The notes under the pieces are model-generated. The model was given only the letters and a program-made list of their open reading frames with translations, ran no database searches and was not told the origin of the DNA. A program made the translations under genes and the position numbers. From NCBI GenBank assembly GCA_910585235.1, contig CAJUCM010000001.1, forward strand, positions 77,980 through 141,979: DNA of 64,000 bases. Direction: 5' to 3'. Source of the DNA: an uncultured Christensenella sp. GTDB taxonomy: Bacteria; Bacillota; Clostridia; Christensenellales; Borkfalkiaceae. Positions 41,740 through 50,720 of this stretch are shown here, in pieces (the stretch's first letter is position 1; each line of letters opens with the position of its first letter).

Positions 41740-44700
41740 TTACGCTTCCGAATCGTCAGGATCGGAGGGTTGCGCTTCAACGTCTTCCGTTTCGGCGGGC
41801 TCTGCCGCTTCTTCCGCGGAAGCGGGTTCGGGTTCTTTTTCAGCCTCTTCCGCCTTTGCCTGTTCTGCGGCTTCCTTTTCCTTGCGATTCTTTACGAAGG
41901 GATTTTCTTCTTCCGCTTCGGCGGGTTCCGCCTTTTTAGCGGAGGGCTTATAGCGGTTGTCTTTCACCGTCGTTTTCTTTGCCGTCGTTCTTCTGCGTTT
42001 TTCCGCAAAGTGGCGGATCGTGAGCATGACGATCGCAAAGATCAGAACGAATCCCAAGAGCGCGGAGGAGACGATCAAGAGAATGTCGCCCGTCGAAATG
42101 GGATCGCTGTCGTCTTCTTCCTCATCGTCATCGTCCTCTGCGGGCGTGTCGGGCGTGACCGTAACGTCGCTTGCCCCGTAGTCGAGGAAGCGGATATAGG
42201 AGGGCGTACCCGTTCTCGAACCGTCCGCGTCGTTATATTTGAGATAGATCAGGCTCTCCGAATATGCGCTCTGGTCGTAGGAAGCATAGAGGTTGCCCAC
42301 CTCGTCCTCATCCTCGTTCACGTCGTAGCGGAGATAGTTCACGGAATCGTAGAACGTGAAGGTGTAGTACTGCGCGTACTCTTCGGGCAGATTTCCGTTT
42401 TCGCCGAGGTTCATGCCGTCGTCGTCTTCGAGGTCGGCGACCGCGTCCGCAAGGAGCGTATCGTAGTTGGAGATCGAAGAGGAGGAATAGCGATCAAAGA
42501 ACACATATCCGCCTGCGGGGATCGTGCTGTTGCCGTATCTGTCGCCCGCCCATACTTCGAGGCGGTAGTTCTTTTCTTCGCTGCCCGTGTGAACGTAGAA
42601 CGTGACGGTGATCCATTGCGAAGCCTTGGCGCTCGTGTTCTCCACCTCGATAACCGATTCGGGGAAGGATTTTTCGGTGAAGTCGTAGCGCGCGATCTCC
42701 TTTCCGCCGTTTTCGTAGAGGTCTTTCACCTCGGTCGAATAGGAATAAGTTCCGTCGGCGTTTTCGGTGCGGTATGCGTAGTATTTGTTTTCGTGTCCGT
42801 AGAACGCAACCGTGGTGTCGTCGCCGAGTACGAGGTTTCCGTCCTTTTCCTTATAGTTTTTCAGGTTCGCGTAATAGGAGGTATCGTCGGAATCCGTTTT
42901 GAGATAGAGTCCGTTCGTCTGCAACTCGAACGCCGTACCCGTGTTTTTATTGAATCCCTTTTTCGAGGGATCGCTCTTCATGATATTGCCGTTCTCGTCG
43001 TACCAGTAAGTGACTTTCGGCGCGTTGGGCGCAAGCGCGGTGTTGTAGCCCGCACTGCTGAATTCGGAAATGTCGGTCAGATAGACGGTCGCTTTTGCGC
43101 CTGCGGAGAGTTTCACGCGGAGCGAGATCTTCTGATAGGAATTTGCCGAGATCGTCGCGTTGGAAGCGAAATAACCGTAGGAGGGCATGGGATCGGCTGT
43201 CGGGTTCATGACGACAAGCGGTTGCAGCGCCGTTCTGGCGGCATTGTTTTCGTCGCCGAAGAGCTTCGTCCACGCCGCTTCGTCCAGAGATTCTCCCGTA
43301 AACGAGCTGAGAATATCGCCGTAGTTTGCTACGTTTTTGTGGTTCAGAAGTCCCGTTTTAAGACCTGCGGGAGGGGTGTTGGGGGTTCCGTCGGGGGTCA
43401 TCCAGTCGCTGCCCGCAAGCACGCCCTTGAAGTTCTGGGGAGTGCCGAGACCGTGTTCGATGTCCGAAGAAGCCGTTGCGGAATCGAATACCGTCGTATC
43501 CTCAACGAATCCCGTCAGGCTGACTTTTTTCGCTCTGTCGCCCGTGGAGGCGTAGGAGTATTCCGTCTTATTGAGTTTTCTCGTCTCGAAGTTCGCAAAC
43601 GCCGCATAGCCCTGTCCGTAAGCGTACTTGTTGGAGGAAGCGATCGAAGTGGGTCCGAGCGAGAATTCAAGGGAGAACTCTTTGGGCGTTTCGTCTTCCG
43701 TCGCGTTCTCCACGAAGAAGAAACACTGCACCCAGCCGTCGTAGATGTCTTTTTTCCCGTCGTTGATGTCGATCGTATCGACCGTCGTGGAGTCGAACGC
43801 GGAGATCGTCGTCTTGTTTTCGCCGTCGACCAAGGTGATGGAAGCGCCCGTGCGCCCCGTGATCACTTCGCTCGTCTTGACGAAGAAGGAGATGAGCAGG
43901 CGCTCGTCTTTTGCAAGAGAGAACGAAGCGTCGGTCAGCTTTGCGGTGTATGCCGCGCCGTTTGTGGAGAGAAGCAACATAATGTTCTGTTCGTCTTTTG
44001 CAAACGGAAAATTATCGCTGAAATCCTTGTTGGCAATGTTTTTCAGATAGCCGTTCGTAGCCTCGTTTTTAATTTCGTTGAACGATTTGACCGCAGTAAT
44101 GCTGGCTTTGTCGCCGTATTCGTTTCCGCGGTTGTCGTTGAGGGAAGAATCGATTTTTTCGGAAGTATAGACGGTGTTGCCCGACTTCTCTTCCGTAAGA
44201 CCGAACGTCGTGGGGCTCAGGGTGAGTTTGTCGTAGCCTTCGCCCGCATAGAGGTCGATCGCAAACGTGTTGCCGTAGTCCGCTTTGTCCGCGAGATAGG
44301 TCGCGTCAAAGAGCTTGTCCTTCTTTTTGTCGCTGACGTTGCAGGTATATTGTGCAAGATTTTTCGTCGCGTCGTCATATTCGTCGGTGTCGATGATCTC
44401 GCAGGAGGCGTCGTCAAAGAGCGCGTAGCCGTTGACCGCTTCGTATCTGTCGTCCGAGTTGCCCTGACCGAGCCCCAGAACGAGTTTTACGGTCGTCGAA
44501 GCGAACGTGCTCGCGCGCACGTATACCGTGTACTGTTCCCAGCCGTTTTTATAGTCGTCCGCGTCTTTGTCGGCGTTCGTCACTTCGGTGTTGATGTTTT
44601 TGATCTGCATTTGGTCGAGCGTCGTTCCGCCCACCGTCTGCGTAACGCCGATATAGGCGCCCGCCTCGGACTTGACTTCGATCCCGTCGAGTTCGGAGTC

Positions 44701-45501
44701 TTCCTCTTTTGCGTCCGCATAGTAGTGGCGCAGATTCGCCGTCTTGACCCAGACGGAAATTTTTGCGGCGGTTCCCGCTTTCAGCGTGAGCGTGGTGGAG
44801 GAGGAATAGCTCTGCGCCGTTCCCACCGCGCCGTCCGAAGTTCTGCGGTTGTGGATCATGAGAATGCCGCGATCCTCCTGCTGTTTTTCCGCCGTGTCGC
44901 CGTGCAGGGTAACAGTCTTGTTCTCGCCCTCGCCGAGTTCGTCGCGGAGATACTGAACGTCCTCGAAGTCCACGGAGGAAAACGCCTGTTCGTTGAAGAA
45001 TTTCTTTTCCTCGGAATTGGAGGAAAGGGCGTCGTAAGCGTCCTCGAACGGATCGTATTCGGAGTTATTGTTGGGGTTGTCGCACTTGTAGAAGAAGAGC
45101 AACTTATCGTAAATATTTCCCTTATCCCAGTTCGTGTAGGCGTCGGTGATCGACTTGAACTCGTATTTCGGGGTCGTTACGGTCTCCCAGTAGTCGAGAT
45201 CGATGAGTCCCGATTTCGTATCCGAAGAGGGGGAACCGGAGGAGAACGACCAGCTCGACGGCGTGTTGAGAACGGCTCTGAGTTCCGATTCCTCCTTCAT
45301 CATCTCGGAATAGAATTCAAAGTTGCCGTTTTTGAGAAGTTGCGAGTCCGTAGGCAGTGCGGCGGGCGTCTCTTCTTCCTCGGCGTCGTCCGCGGTTTTG
45401 CAGGCGGAAAAAACGCCGAGCGCAAGCGTTGCCGCCATGGTGAGCGAGATCCCCAGCGCGATCCGTTTTTTCCATTTTCCCGATTCAAATAATTTAGCCA
45501 T
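41740..45501 (-). CDS. giant multi-module surface lipoprotein with C-terminal membrane anchor
   Basis: A protein of about 1253 residues, unrecognised. It starts MAKLFESGKWKKRIALGISL, with a lipobox near residue 34 (LGVFSAC), so it should be exported and lipidated. The ectodomain is made of repeated beta-sandwich modules that share a strand pattern (ISVWVKTANL, ISFFVKTSEV, ISLRVKLSAG, ITVTFYVHTG), like tandem carbohydrate-binding or jelly-roll domains. Near the C-terminus a hydrophobic helix (ILLIVSSALLGFVLIFAIV) is followed by RHFAEKRRR and a ~100-residue Glu/Ala/Lys-rich tail on the cytoplasmic side. ATG 45501 has AAGGAT upstream; a start nine residues earlier is less likely. Leftward single gene. 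Confidence 0.8.
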   Translation of the reverse strand: MAKLFESGKWKKRIALGISLTMAATLALGVFSACKTADDAEEEETPAALPTDSQLLKNGNFEFYSEMMKEESELRAVLNTPSSWSFSSGSPSSDTKSGLIDLDYWETVTTPKYEFKSITDAYTNWDKGNIYDKLLFFYKCDNPNNNSEYDPFEDAYDALSSNSEEKKFFNEQAFSSVDFEDVQYLRDELGEGENKTVTLHGDTAEKQQEDRGILMIHNRRTSDGAVGTAQSYSSSTTLTLKAGTAAKISVWVKTANLRHYYADAKEEDSELDGIEVKSEAGAYIGVTQTVGGTTLDQMQIKNINTEVTNADKDADDYKNGWEQYTVYVRASTFASTTVKLVLGLGQGNSDDRYEAVNGYALFDDASCEIIDTDEYDDATKNLAQYTCNVSDKKKDKLFDATYLADKADYGNTFAIDLYAGEGYDKLTLSPTTFGLTEEKSGNTVYTSEKIDSSLNDNRGNEYGDKASITAVKSFNEIKNEATNGYLKNIANKDFSDNFPFAKDEQNIMLLLSTNGAAYTAKLTDASFSLAKDERLLISFFVKTSEVITGRTGASITLVDGENKTTISAFDSTTVDTIDINDGKKDIYDGWVQCFFFVENATEDETPKEFSLEFSLGPTSIASSNKYAYGQGYAAFANFETRKLNKTEYSYASTGDRAKKVSLTGFVEDTTVFDSATASSDIEHGLGTPQNFKGVLAGSDWMTPDGTPNTPPAGLKTGLLNHKNVANYGDILSSFTGESLDEAAWTKLFGDENNAARTALQPLVVMNPTADPMPSYGYFASNATISANSYQKISLRVKLSAGAKATVYLTDISEFSSAGYNTALAPNAPKVTYWYDENGNIMKSDPSKKGFNKNTGTAFELQTNGLYLKTDSDDTSYYANLKNYKEKDGNLVLGDDTTVAFYGHENKYYAYRTENADGTYSYSTEVKDLYENGGKEIARYDFTEKSFPESVIEVENTSAKASQWITVTFYVHTGSEEKNYRLEVWAGDRYGNSTIPAGGYVFFDRYSSSSISNYDTLLADAVADLEDDDGMNLGENGNLPEEYAQYYTFTFYDSVNYLRYDVNEDEDEVGNLYASYDQSAYSESLIYLKYNDADGSRTGTPSYIRFLDYGASDVTVTPDTPAEDDDDEEEDDSDPISTGDILLIVSSALLGFVLIFAIVMLTIRHFAEKRRRTTAKKTTVKDNRYKPSAKKAEPAEAEEENPFVKNRKEKEAAEQAKAEEAEKEPEPASAEEAAEPAETEDVEAQPSDPDDSEA

Positions 45502-45702
45502 AAATACATCCTTATACGCGCGTAACATTATAAAGCGCGAAATTTTTCACGATATTCCTATTTTAATATAAAACGCGCTGAAAGACAAGCATTTCCGTAC
45601 GTAAATAAATTGTTTTGAGAAAATTTTTTGTAAAATTTCACAAACTGTTTGCAATCGGAAGCGGGGATCTGTTGTCATCCGGTGATTCGGGAGGGGGAAG
45701 AA

Positions 45703-46068
45703 GTGCGTTTTTTGAAACGGAAAAATTATTATGCGGTCGGCGGAGGAATGCTGACGGGTATGCTGAACGGGCTGTTCGGCGGTGGCGGCGGCATGGTTGC
45801 CGTTCCCTATCTCGAACATATCGCGGGGTATCCCGCGGTGAACGCGCACGCAACGGCGATCGCCGCCGTACTTCCCGCAACGCTCGTGAGCGCCGCCGTC
45901 TATCTCTTTTTCGGGCTTGTGCCGCTTGCGGTGCTTCTGCCCGTTTCGCTGGGCGTCGCGGCGGGCGGTTTTTTCGGCGCGAAACTGCTCGGAAAGCTCG
46001 ATCCCCGATATACGAGCCTTGCCTTTGCCCTGCTCATGCTGGCTGCGGGGGTGAAAATGTTGCTATGA
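45703..46068 (+). CDS. TauE/SafE (TSUP) transporter, N-terminal half protein
   Basis: A 121-residue membrane protein with three to four helices. GMLNGLFGGGGGMVAVPYL is the family's glycine-rich first-helix motif. Typical TauE/SafE sulfite or sulfonate exporters are about 250 residues with two such halves; here the halves are separate genes. GTG at 45703 is preferred (GGAGGGGGAAG just upstream). Its stop overlaps the start of the second half by 4 nt (ATGA), so the two are co-translated and likely assemble. Confidence 0.8.
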   Translation: MRFLKRKNYYAVGGGMLTGMLNGLFGGGGGMVAVPYLEHIAGYPAVNAHATAIAAVLPATLVSAAVYLFFGLVPLAVLLPVSLGVAAGGFFGAKLLGKLDPRYTSLAFALLMLAAGVKMLL

Positions 46069-46445
46069 GCTTTGTCATTTTTTTGCTCTGCGGGGTTGTG
46101 GGCGGCGTTTTAGGCGGCATGGGTATGGGCGGCGGTACGCTTCTCATTCCCCTTCTCAATCTCTGCGGGGTTGCGCAGAGCGCCGCGCAGGGGGTGAATC
46201 TTCTCTCGTTTCTGCCCATGTCCGCGCTTGCGCTCACGGTCCATGCAAAGAACGGACTTCTGAAAAAAGAGGGACTTGCGTTTCTGACCGTGCCCGCCCT
46301 TCTTTTTTCGGCGCTTGCGTCCGTTGCGGCGGCATATCTGCCCGAAGTCGCGCTCTCGAAAGGGTTCGGACTTTTTCTGGTGACCCTCTCCGTTTTTCAG
46401 TTCGTTTCCGCGTTCCGTATGCAAAAAACAATTAAAAAATTTTGA
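46065..46445 (+). CDS. TauE/SafE (TSUP) transporter, C-terminal half protein
   Basis: A 126-residue partner of the preceding gene. It begins MSFVIFLLCGVVGGVLGGMG and repeats the glycine-rich motif (GGMGMGGGTLLIPLL), then AQGVNLLSFLPMSALAL. Three to four helices. Both halves keep a complete start motif and coupled start/stop, which argues for a genuine two-subunit protein rather than a frameshifted gene. Transported anion unknown. Confidence 0.8.
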   Translation: MSFVIFLLCGVVGGVLGGMGMGGGTLLIPLLNLCGVAQSAAQGVNLLSFLPMSALALTVHAKNGLLKKEGLAFLTVPALLFSALASVAAAYLPEVALSKGFGLFLVTLSVFQFVSAFRMQKTIKKF

Positions 46446-46474
46446 AAAAAGAGCGTATTTTTTCAAAAAGGGTA

Positions 46475-46503
46475 TAGACAAACCGTCAAACCTATGCTAC
46501 AAT
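46475..46503 (+). promoter_or_regulatory. promoter of ppx-maf-mreB
   Basis: TAGACA (46475-46480), 17-bp spacer, TACAAT (46498-46503), 73 nt before the ppx ATG. Confidence 0.75.
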
Positions 46504-46576
46504 AATGTTTATAATCGGGGGTAAAGTGATATTTGGGCAGGCGCAACAGGTAAATGCCTGCAAAGGACGGTGGGTT

Positions 46577-48085
46577 ATGGAAAAAATCGGCATCATCGAT
46601 TTGGGCTCCAATTCTGCGCGCCTTGTGATCGTAAAGCTCTTTGACGAGCACTTTATGGTCGAGGACGAAATGAAGGAGAGCGTCCGTCTCGGTCAGGATA
46701 TGGACCGCGACGGTTTTTTGAAACCCCAGCGTATTGCGGAAACGATCAAAACTCTGAAAATGTTCAGGCGTATGTGCGACGCGAAAGGCGTTACGCGCAT
46801 GATCGCCGTTGCGACGGCGGCGGTTCGCCGCGCCAAAAATCAGCGCTCTTTCCTCGACGAGATCCAGGCGACCTGCGGGATCAAGGTGAGCGTTCTCTCC
46901 GAAGAGGACGAGGCGACGCTCGTCTATCGCGGCGTCATCAACTCCATGGATATTCCCAAGGGCATTATCCTCGAAATCGGCGGGGGAAGCACGAAGATCG
47001 TGTATTATAACCGCCGCACCATTCTCAACCATGTGACCCTCGGCTTCGGCGCGGTCACGCTGACCGATCTTTTCAAGGACGACGGCAACACCCGCAACCA
47101 GACGGAGCGGATCGAAGAGTTCTTCACCGAACAGTTCAAAAAGATCGACTGGCTCAGCGAGATCGATCCCGAAACGCAGATGATCGGCGTGGGCGGTTCT
47201 TTCCGCAATCTCTATAAGATCAACCGCGTCGTCAAAAAGTATCCGCTTTCGAGCCTGCATAACTATCAGTTCATGACGGAGGATTTCAACGCGGAGTACG
47301 AAATGGTACGCGAGCTGGACGTGGAAAAGCGCAAGCGTATCCGCGGTCTTTCGCCCGCCCGCGCGGACATCATGCCCGCCGCGCTCGCGATCATAAGAGC
47401 GTTTACGAAGTATCTGAATATCGAATCGTTCACGATCAGCGGAAGCGGACTGAGAGAGGGCATTATGTTCAATCAGGCGGTCCCCATGACCTTGGAACGC
47501 CCCATCACCGACGTGATGAGCTATTCGCTGAATACGCTCGTCAAATACTACGACTGCGACCAGAAGCACGCGGAACAGACGGTCCGTCTTTCGATCCAGC
47601 TCTTCAAACAGCTTCGGGTGCTTCATAAATTCCCGCGCGTGTATCTGAAAATTCTCAAAATCGCGGCGAGCCTTGTAGAGTGCGGTCACCGCGTCCGCTA
47701 TTACAACAACGCGCAGCATGCGCGCTATATGATCATGAATTCCTGTATCTACGGCGCGACGCACCGCGAGATCGTGCTTGCGGCGTTCGTTGCGGGCTGT
47801 TATAAAAAAGAGGACATCAACGCGGCGGAATGGGCGAGGTACCGCGACATCGTCGCGGAAGAGGATCTTGAAGTCGTCAAAAAACTCGGCGTGCTTTTAA
47901 GGATCGCAGAGTGCCTCGACAGGAGCGGGCTGGGCGTTGTTACGGGGATCAATTGCGACGTTCTGGGCGATTCCGTCATCATGAAGACGGAGCTTGCGGG
48001 CGACGCCGCGCTGGAAATCCATCAGGCGCTTGCCGTCAACGGCGAATTCAAACGCAATTTCCACAAGAATCTCGAAATTCTGTGA
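46577..48085 (+). CDS. ppx: Ppx/GppA-type exopolyphosphatase / pppGpp phosphohydrolase
   Basis: Removes terminal phosphate from polyphosphate and/or pppGpp. A 502-residue protein: actin-like ATPase fold with GIIDLGSNSARLVIVK, LSEEDEATLVYRGV and ILEIGGGSTKIVYY, then an HD-domain-like helical C-terminus (ASLVECGHRVRYYNNAQHARY with the HD-type His residues). ATG 46577 is chosen from the family start (MEKIGIIDLGSNS); upstream in-frame codons from 46505 are unlikely. The stop shares one base with the maf start. Confidence 0.92.
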   Translation: MEKIGIIDLGSNSARLVIVKLFDEHFMVEDEMKESVRLGQDMDRDGFLKPQRIAETIKTLKMFRRMCDAKGVTRMIAVATAAVRRAKNQRSFLDEIQATCGIKVSVLSEEDEATLVYRGVINSMDIPKGIILEIGGGSTKIVYYNRRTILNHVTLGFGAVTLTDLFKDDGNTRNQTERIEEFFTEQFKKIDWLSEIDPETQMIGVGGSFRNLYKINRVVKKYPLSSLHNYQFMTEDFNAEYEMVRELDVEKRKRIRGLSPARADIMPAALAIIRAFTKYLNIESFTISGSGLREGIMFNQAVPMTLERPITDVMSYSLNTLVKYYDCDQKHAEQTVRLSIQLFKQLRVLHKFPRVYLKILKIAASLVECGHRVRYYNNAQHARYMIMNSCIYGATHREIVLAAFVAGCYKKEDINAAEWARYRDIVAEEDLEVVKKLGVLLRIAECLDRSGLGVVTGINCDVLGDSVIMKTELAGDAALEIHQALAVNGEFKRNFHKNLEIL

Positions 48086-48615
48086 TGAAACTTCTGCTTG
48101 CGAGCGCTTCGCCGAGGCGCAGGGAACTGCTCGCTTCCGTCTGCGAATTTGAAGTCGTTCCCTCTCTGTTTGCGGAGGAGGACGCGGGGAGCGCGGAGGT
48201 GACCGTTCTGAAAAACGCGCGCGGAAAAGCGCTCGACGTGTTGGCGCGTTTTCCCGAAGAGCGGGTGATCGGCGCGGATACGGCGGTCGCTCTCGGCGGC
48301 GTGATTTTAGGAAAACCGAAGGACTCGTCGGATGCGGAGCGTATGCTCCGTTTTTTGAGCGGAAAGACGCATTCCGTGTTCACGGGCGTCTGTCTTGCCG
48401 ATCGGAACGGGATAAGGGAAACGGTCGTCGAGACAAAAGTTTTGTTCAAAAAATTGAGTAAAAAAACGATTAAAGAATATGTTTTGAGCGGCGCTCCGCT
48501 CGATAAAGCGGGGGCTTACGGAATACAGGACGGCGTCGTCGTCAAGTCCTATGAGGGTAGTTATACGAACGTCATGGGCTTGCCGATGGAGACCGTGACG
48601 GAAATGCTCTTATAA
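48085..48615 (+). CDS. maf: Maf nucleotide pyrophosphatase
   Basis: Hydrolyses dTTP, UTP and modified nucleotides to monophosphates; linked to septum control in Bacillus. A 176-residue protein: LLASASPRRRELLAS, VIGADTAVAL, LGKPKDSSDAERML, GKTHSVFTGV and DKAGAYGIQDG are the family motifs. The start overlaps the ppx stop by one base (TGATG). The maf-mreB order is widely conserved in Firmicutes; radC, often between them, is missing. Confidence 0.95.
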   Translation: MKLLLASASPRRRELLASVCEFEVVPSLFAEEDAGSAEVTVLKNARGKALDVLARFPEERVIGADTAVALGGVILGKPKDSSDAERMLRFLSGKTHSVFTGVCLADRNGIRETVVETKVLFKKLSKKTIKEYVLSGAPLDKAGAYGIQDGVVVKSYEGSYTNVMGLPMETVTEMLL

Positions 48616-48627
48616 GAGGAAACGCGT

Positions 48628-49608
48628 ATGATAAAACTTGCAATCGATTTCGGGACTGCATCTACCAAAATTTATAAACTCGGTTACGGGATCGTGTTGA
48701 CCGAGGCGACCTGCGTGACGGAGCAGAAGGACACGGGCGAAGTGCGCGCGTTCGGAAACGAGGCAAAACGGCTTTTGGGCAAGACCGCGGATCTGACGGA
48801 CGTCAGCTTTCCCGTATGGGAGGGGGAGATCGTCTCGGAAAAGCGGGCGGCGGCGCTCCTCGAATACTTCGTGAAGAAAGTTGCAAAGCGGGGCGCGGAG
48901 GCGCTGTTCTGCGTGCCGACGGGCTGTACCGCTTCCTCGCGGGAGAAGTATGTCCGCGTGGCGAAATCGGCGGGGATCTCCCGTGTGAAGTTTGCCGAAA
49001 CACACTTTTTATCCGCGCTCGGACAGGACGTTCCTCTTTCGGAATCCAATCCCGTGTTTGCGATCGACATCGGCGCGGGCAAGACGTCGCTTTCGGCGTT
49101 CTCGCTCGACGGAACGATCGCGGGGCTCACGATGAACGTGGGCGGAAACAATATCGACATTCACATTATAGACCATATCGCGGAAATGTTCAATCTGAAA
49201 ATCGGCTCGCTCACGAGCGAAAAGCTGAAAAATACGGTGGGCAGTCTTTTAGAGGACGCGGGCAGAAATACGATCATCAACGGGCGGGACGTGCCTACGG
49301 GCAGACCGCGTTCGGTCTCGGTCACGAGCGACGATATTCTCTTCCCCGTCAGAACGTATATCGACAAAGTGATCGAATATGCGGAACTGTTGCTCCGCAA
49401 GCTCCCCGCGGAGGTCTCCGCCGCCATGTGCAAGAACGGCGTGTATTTTTCGGGCGGGGTCTGCGCGCTCGAAGGGTTTGCCGACTATGCGGAGGAAAAG
49501 TTGCAGATGGAAGTTCACGTCGCGCACAATCCGGAGACGGCGGTCGTATCGGGCGGCGGAAGGGCGCTCGGAAACAACGCGCTCCTCGAACGGATCATGA
49601 TGGAATAA
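48628..49608 (+). CDS. mreB: MreB/Mbl-like actin homologue
   Basis: Cytoskeletal ATPase guiding side-wall synthesis. A 326-residue actin-fold protein: phosphate-1 loop IDFGTASTKIYKLGYGIVLTE, FAIDIGAGKTSLSAFS (phosphate 2), VYFSGGVCALEGFADY (adenosine region). Loop ALFCVPTGCTASSREKY matches MreB, though the motif order is somewhat divergent, so a second paralogue (Mbl/MreBH) is possible. Twelve nt after maf with AGAGGAAA. mreC and mreD do not follow; a terminator does. Confidence 0.88.
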   Translation: MIKLAIDFGTASTKIYKLGYGIVLTEATCVTEQKDTGEVRAFGNEAKRLLGKTADLTDVSFPVWEGEIVSEKRAAALLEYFVKKVAKRGAEALFCVPTGCTASSREKYVRVAKSAGISRVKFAETHFLSALGQDVPLSESNPVFAIDIGAGKTSLSAFSLDGTIAGLTMNVGGNNIDIHIIDHIAEMFNLKIGSLTSEKLKNTVGSLLEDAGRNTIINGRDVPTGRPRSVSVTSDDILFPVRTYIDKVIEYAELLLRKLPAEVSAAMCKNGVYFSGGVCALEGFADYAEEKLQMEVHVAHNPETAVVSGGGRALGNNALLERIMME

Positions 49609-49626
49609 ATCGGCTTAAATAAACGG

Positions 49627-49654
49627 AAAGCGCAACAAAACGTTGCGCTTTTTT
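49627..49654 (+). terminator. terminator of ppx-maf-mreB
   Basis: AAAGCGCAAC / GTTGCGCTTT stem, 5-nt loop, T6 tail. Confidence 0.9.
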
Positions 49655-49658
49655 ATAA

Positions 49659-49698
49659 TGTGGATAACTTTGTGGATAAATCCTTGTATTGTGGATAA
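49659..49698. promoter_or_regulatory. cluster of three consensus DnaA boxes
   Basis: TGTGGATAA (complement of TTATCCACA) occurs at 49659-49667, 49671-49679 and 49690-49698, all in the same orientation, in a 50-nt non-coding gap between two hairpins. A similar cluster lies at 59560. Confidence 0.8.
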
Positions 49699-49703
49699 AT
49701 ATT

Positions 49704-49747
49704 CAACGCGGCGGCTGCATTTTTGCAGCCGCCGCGTTGGTTTTTTT
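49704..49747. terminator. strong hairpin between DnaA boxes and the ArsR-type gene
   Basis: Perfect 16-bp GC-rich stem (49704-49719 with 49724-49739), loop TTTT, then a T7 run on the + strand. It lies at the 3' end of the leftward regulator gene and behind mreB, so it may act in both directions. Confidence 0.8.
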
Positions 49748-49754
49748 AGAGTTG

Positions 49755-50684
49755 TTAATTGGTTTTGTAGCACACCTGAACGATAATATCCTGATCGGTG
49801 TCGCCGTTGTTTTTTCCGAAGAGGTTGATCCCGCCCACATAGTGCGCGTTCTCTTTAATGCCGATCCGCAGCGTGGTGAGGTCGGCGCGGTTGAGGTCGA
49901 GCATTCCGACGGTCACGTCGCTCACGCGCTTTTCGTCGAGATAGGTTCCCGTTTCATCGATCCGCACTTTTTTCAGCATTCCGTACTGCGTGGAATTGGC
50001 GGGCCAGTGCGGGATCGGGAATCTTCCGCGGCGGTCGCCGTAATCGCCCAGACTGCGGTAGGTGCAGACCTCCCGCCCGTTGATCCAGAACGTGATGTCC
50101 GACTTCCAGGAATTGTTGTAGTTGGGGCATTCCGAGCAAAGCTCCGCGCTGAACGTAAAACTTAAAATCTGTTTATTCCTGTATTCAAATGCGGGAACGG
50201 AATATTCGATATATCCTCTCGTAAAGGCGAGGAGGGTCGCGGTGAAGCGTTCGGGCGTTCTGAAAACGTCGGGATTGTCGTGCATATAGACGAGCCCGTT
50301 TTCGTTCACAAGCCCGCACGGCGCTTTAATGTCGAAATCGGTATAGCTCCCGATCGGAACGTTATACACGAATTCCGAGCTTGTATAGGGGATCGCCGCC
50401 TTAAAATCGATGAGGGCGCTCGCGATTCCCTGCGTCACGACTTTTTCGTTTCCCCGTTTGTTGGGACTCGGCAGAACCTTTACGAGATTCGCCTCTTTTA
50501 AGAATTTCAGATGAAACACCGTCGTGCTCATTGAAAGGTTGAGCGCCTCCGAAAGCCCTAACACGCTGTAACTGTTTTCCCCGATCAGACGGAGCATTTT
50601 CCGCCGTATGGGAGAGCTGAGGGCGGAGGCAAGCCGGTCGAGTTGCGCGTCGTCGTTCAGGTTGAAAGCCGTCGAAATATCCAT
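49755..50684 (-). CDS. ArsR-type regulator with a large beta-rich C-terminal domain
   Basis: A 309-residue regulator. Residues 15-80 form a winged helix of the ArsR type (LASALSSPIRRKMLRLI, SEALNLSMSTTVFHLKFLKEANLV). The remaining ~220 residues are beta-rich with aromatic and Asn/Gly-rich loops, as in the jelly-roll ligand domains of ArsR-like regulators placed next to sugar ABC operons. It diverges from the carbohydrate operon and probably senses its sugar. The ATG at 50684 lies six bases after a consensus -10, so the mRNA should be leaderless; no SD exists. Further upstream in-frame codons (to 51020) run through the promoter and are not credible. Confidence 0.85.
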   Translation of the reverse strand: MDISTAFNLNDDAQLDRLASALSSPIRRKMLRLIGENSYSVLGLSEALNLSMSTTVFHLKFLKEANLVKVLPSPNKRGNEKVVTQGIASALIDFKAAIPYTSSEFVYNVPIGSYTDFDIKAPCGLVNENGLVYMHDNPDVFRTPERFTATLLAFTRGYIEYSVPAFEYRNKQILSFTFSAELCSECPNYNNSWKSDITFWINGREVCTYRSLGDYGDRRGRFPIPHWPANSTQYGMLKKVRIDETGTYLDEKRVSDVTVGMLDLNRADLTTLRIGIKENAHYVGGINLFGKNNGDTDQDIIVQVCYKTN

Positions 50685-50690
50685 ACTGTT

Positions 50691-50719
50691 ATTATACCGT
50701 AAAAGGCAAGGATTGTCAA
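50691..50719 (-). promoter_or_regulatory. consensus promoter of the ArsR-type gene, leaderless
   Basis: Minus strand TTGACA (50719-50714), 17-bp spacer, TATAAT (50696-50691), then 6 nt to ATG. All twelve box bases match consensus. Confidence 0.88.
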
Positions 50720-50720
50720 G

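Noticed and set aside
41770..45492. 1240-residue open frame on the + strand opposite the giant lipoprotein gene
   Set aside because: Arg/Val-rich shadow frame. The minus strand has a start with SD, a lipoprotein signal, repeated modules and a natural composition. Biased codons leave the complement free of stops.
45703..46445. Frameshift pseudogene of a TauE/SafE transporter
   Set aside because: Both halves have their own start and family motif, and the ATGA overlap is a coupling arrangement, so two genes are annotated.
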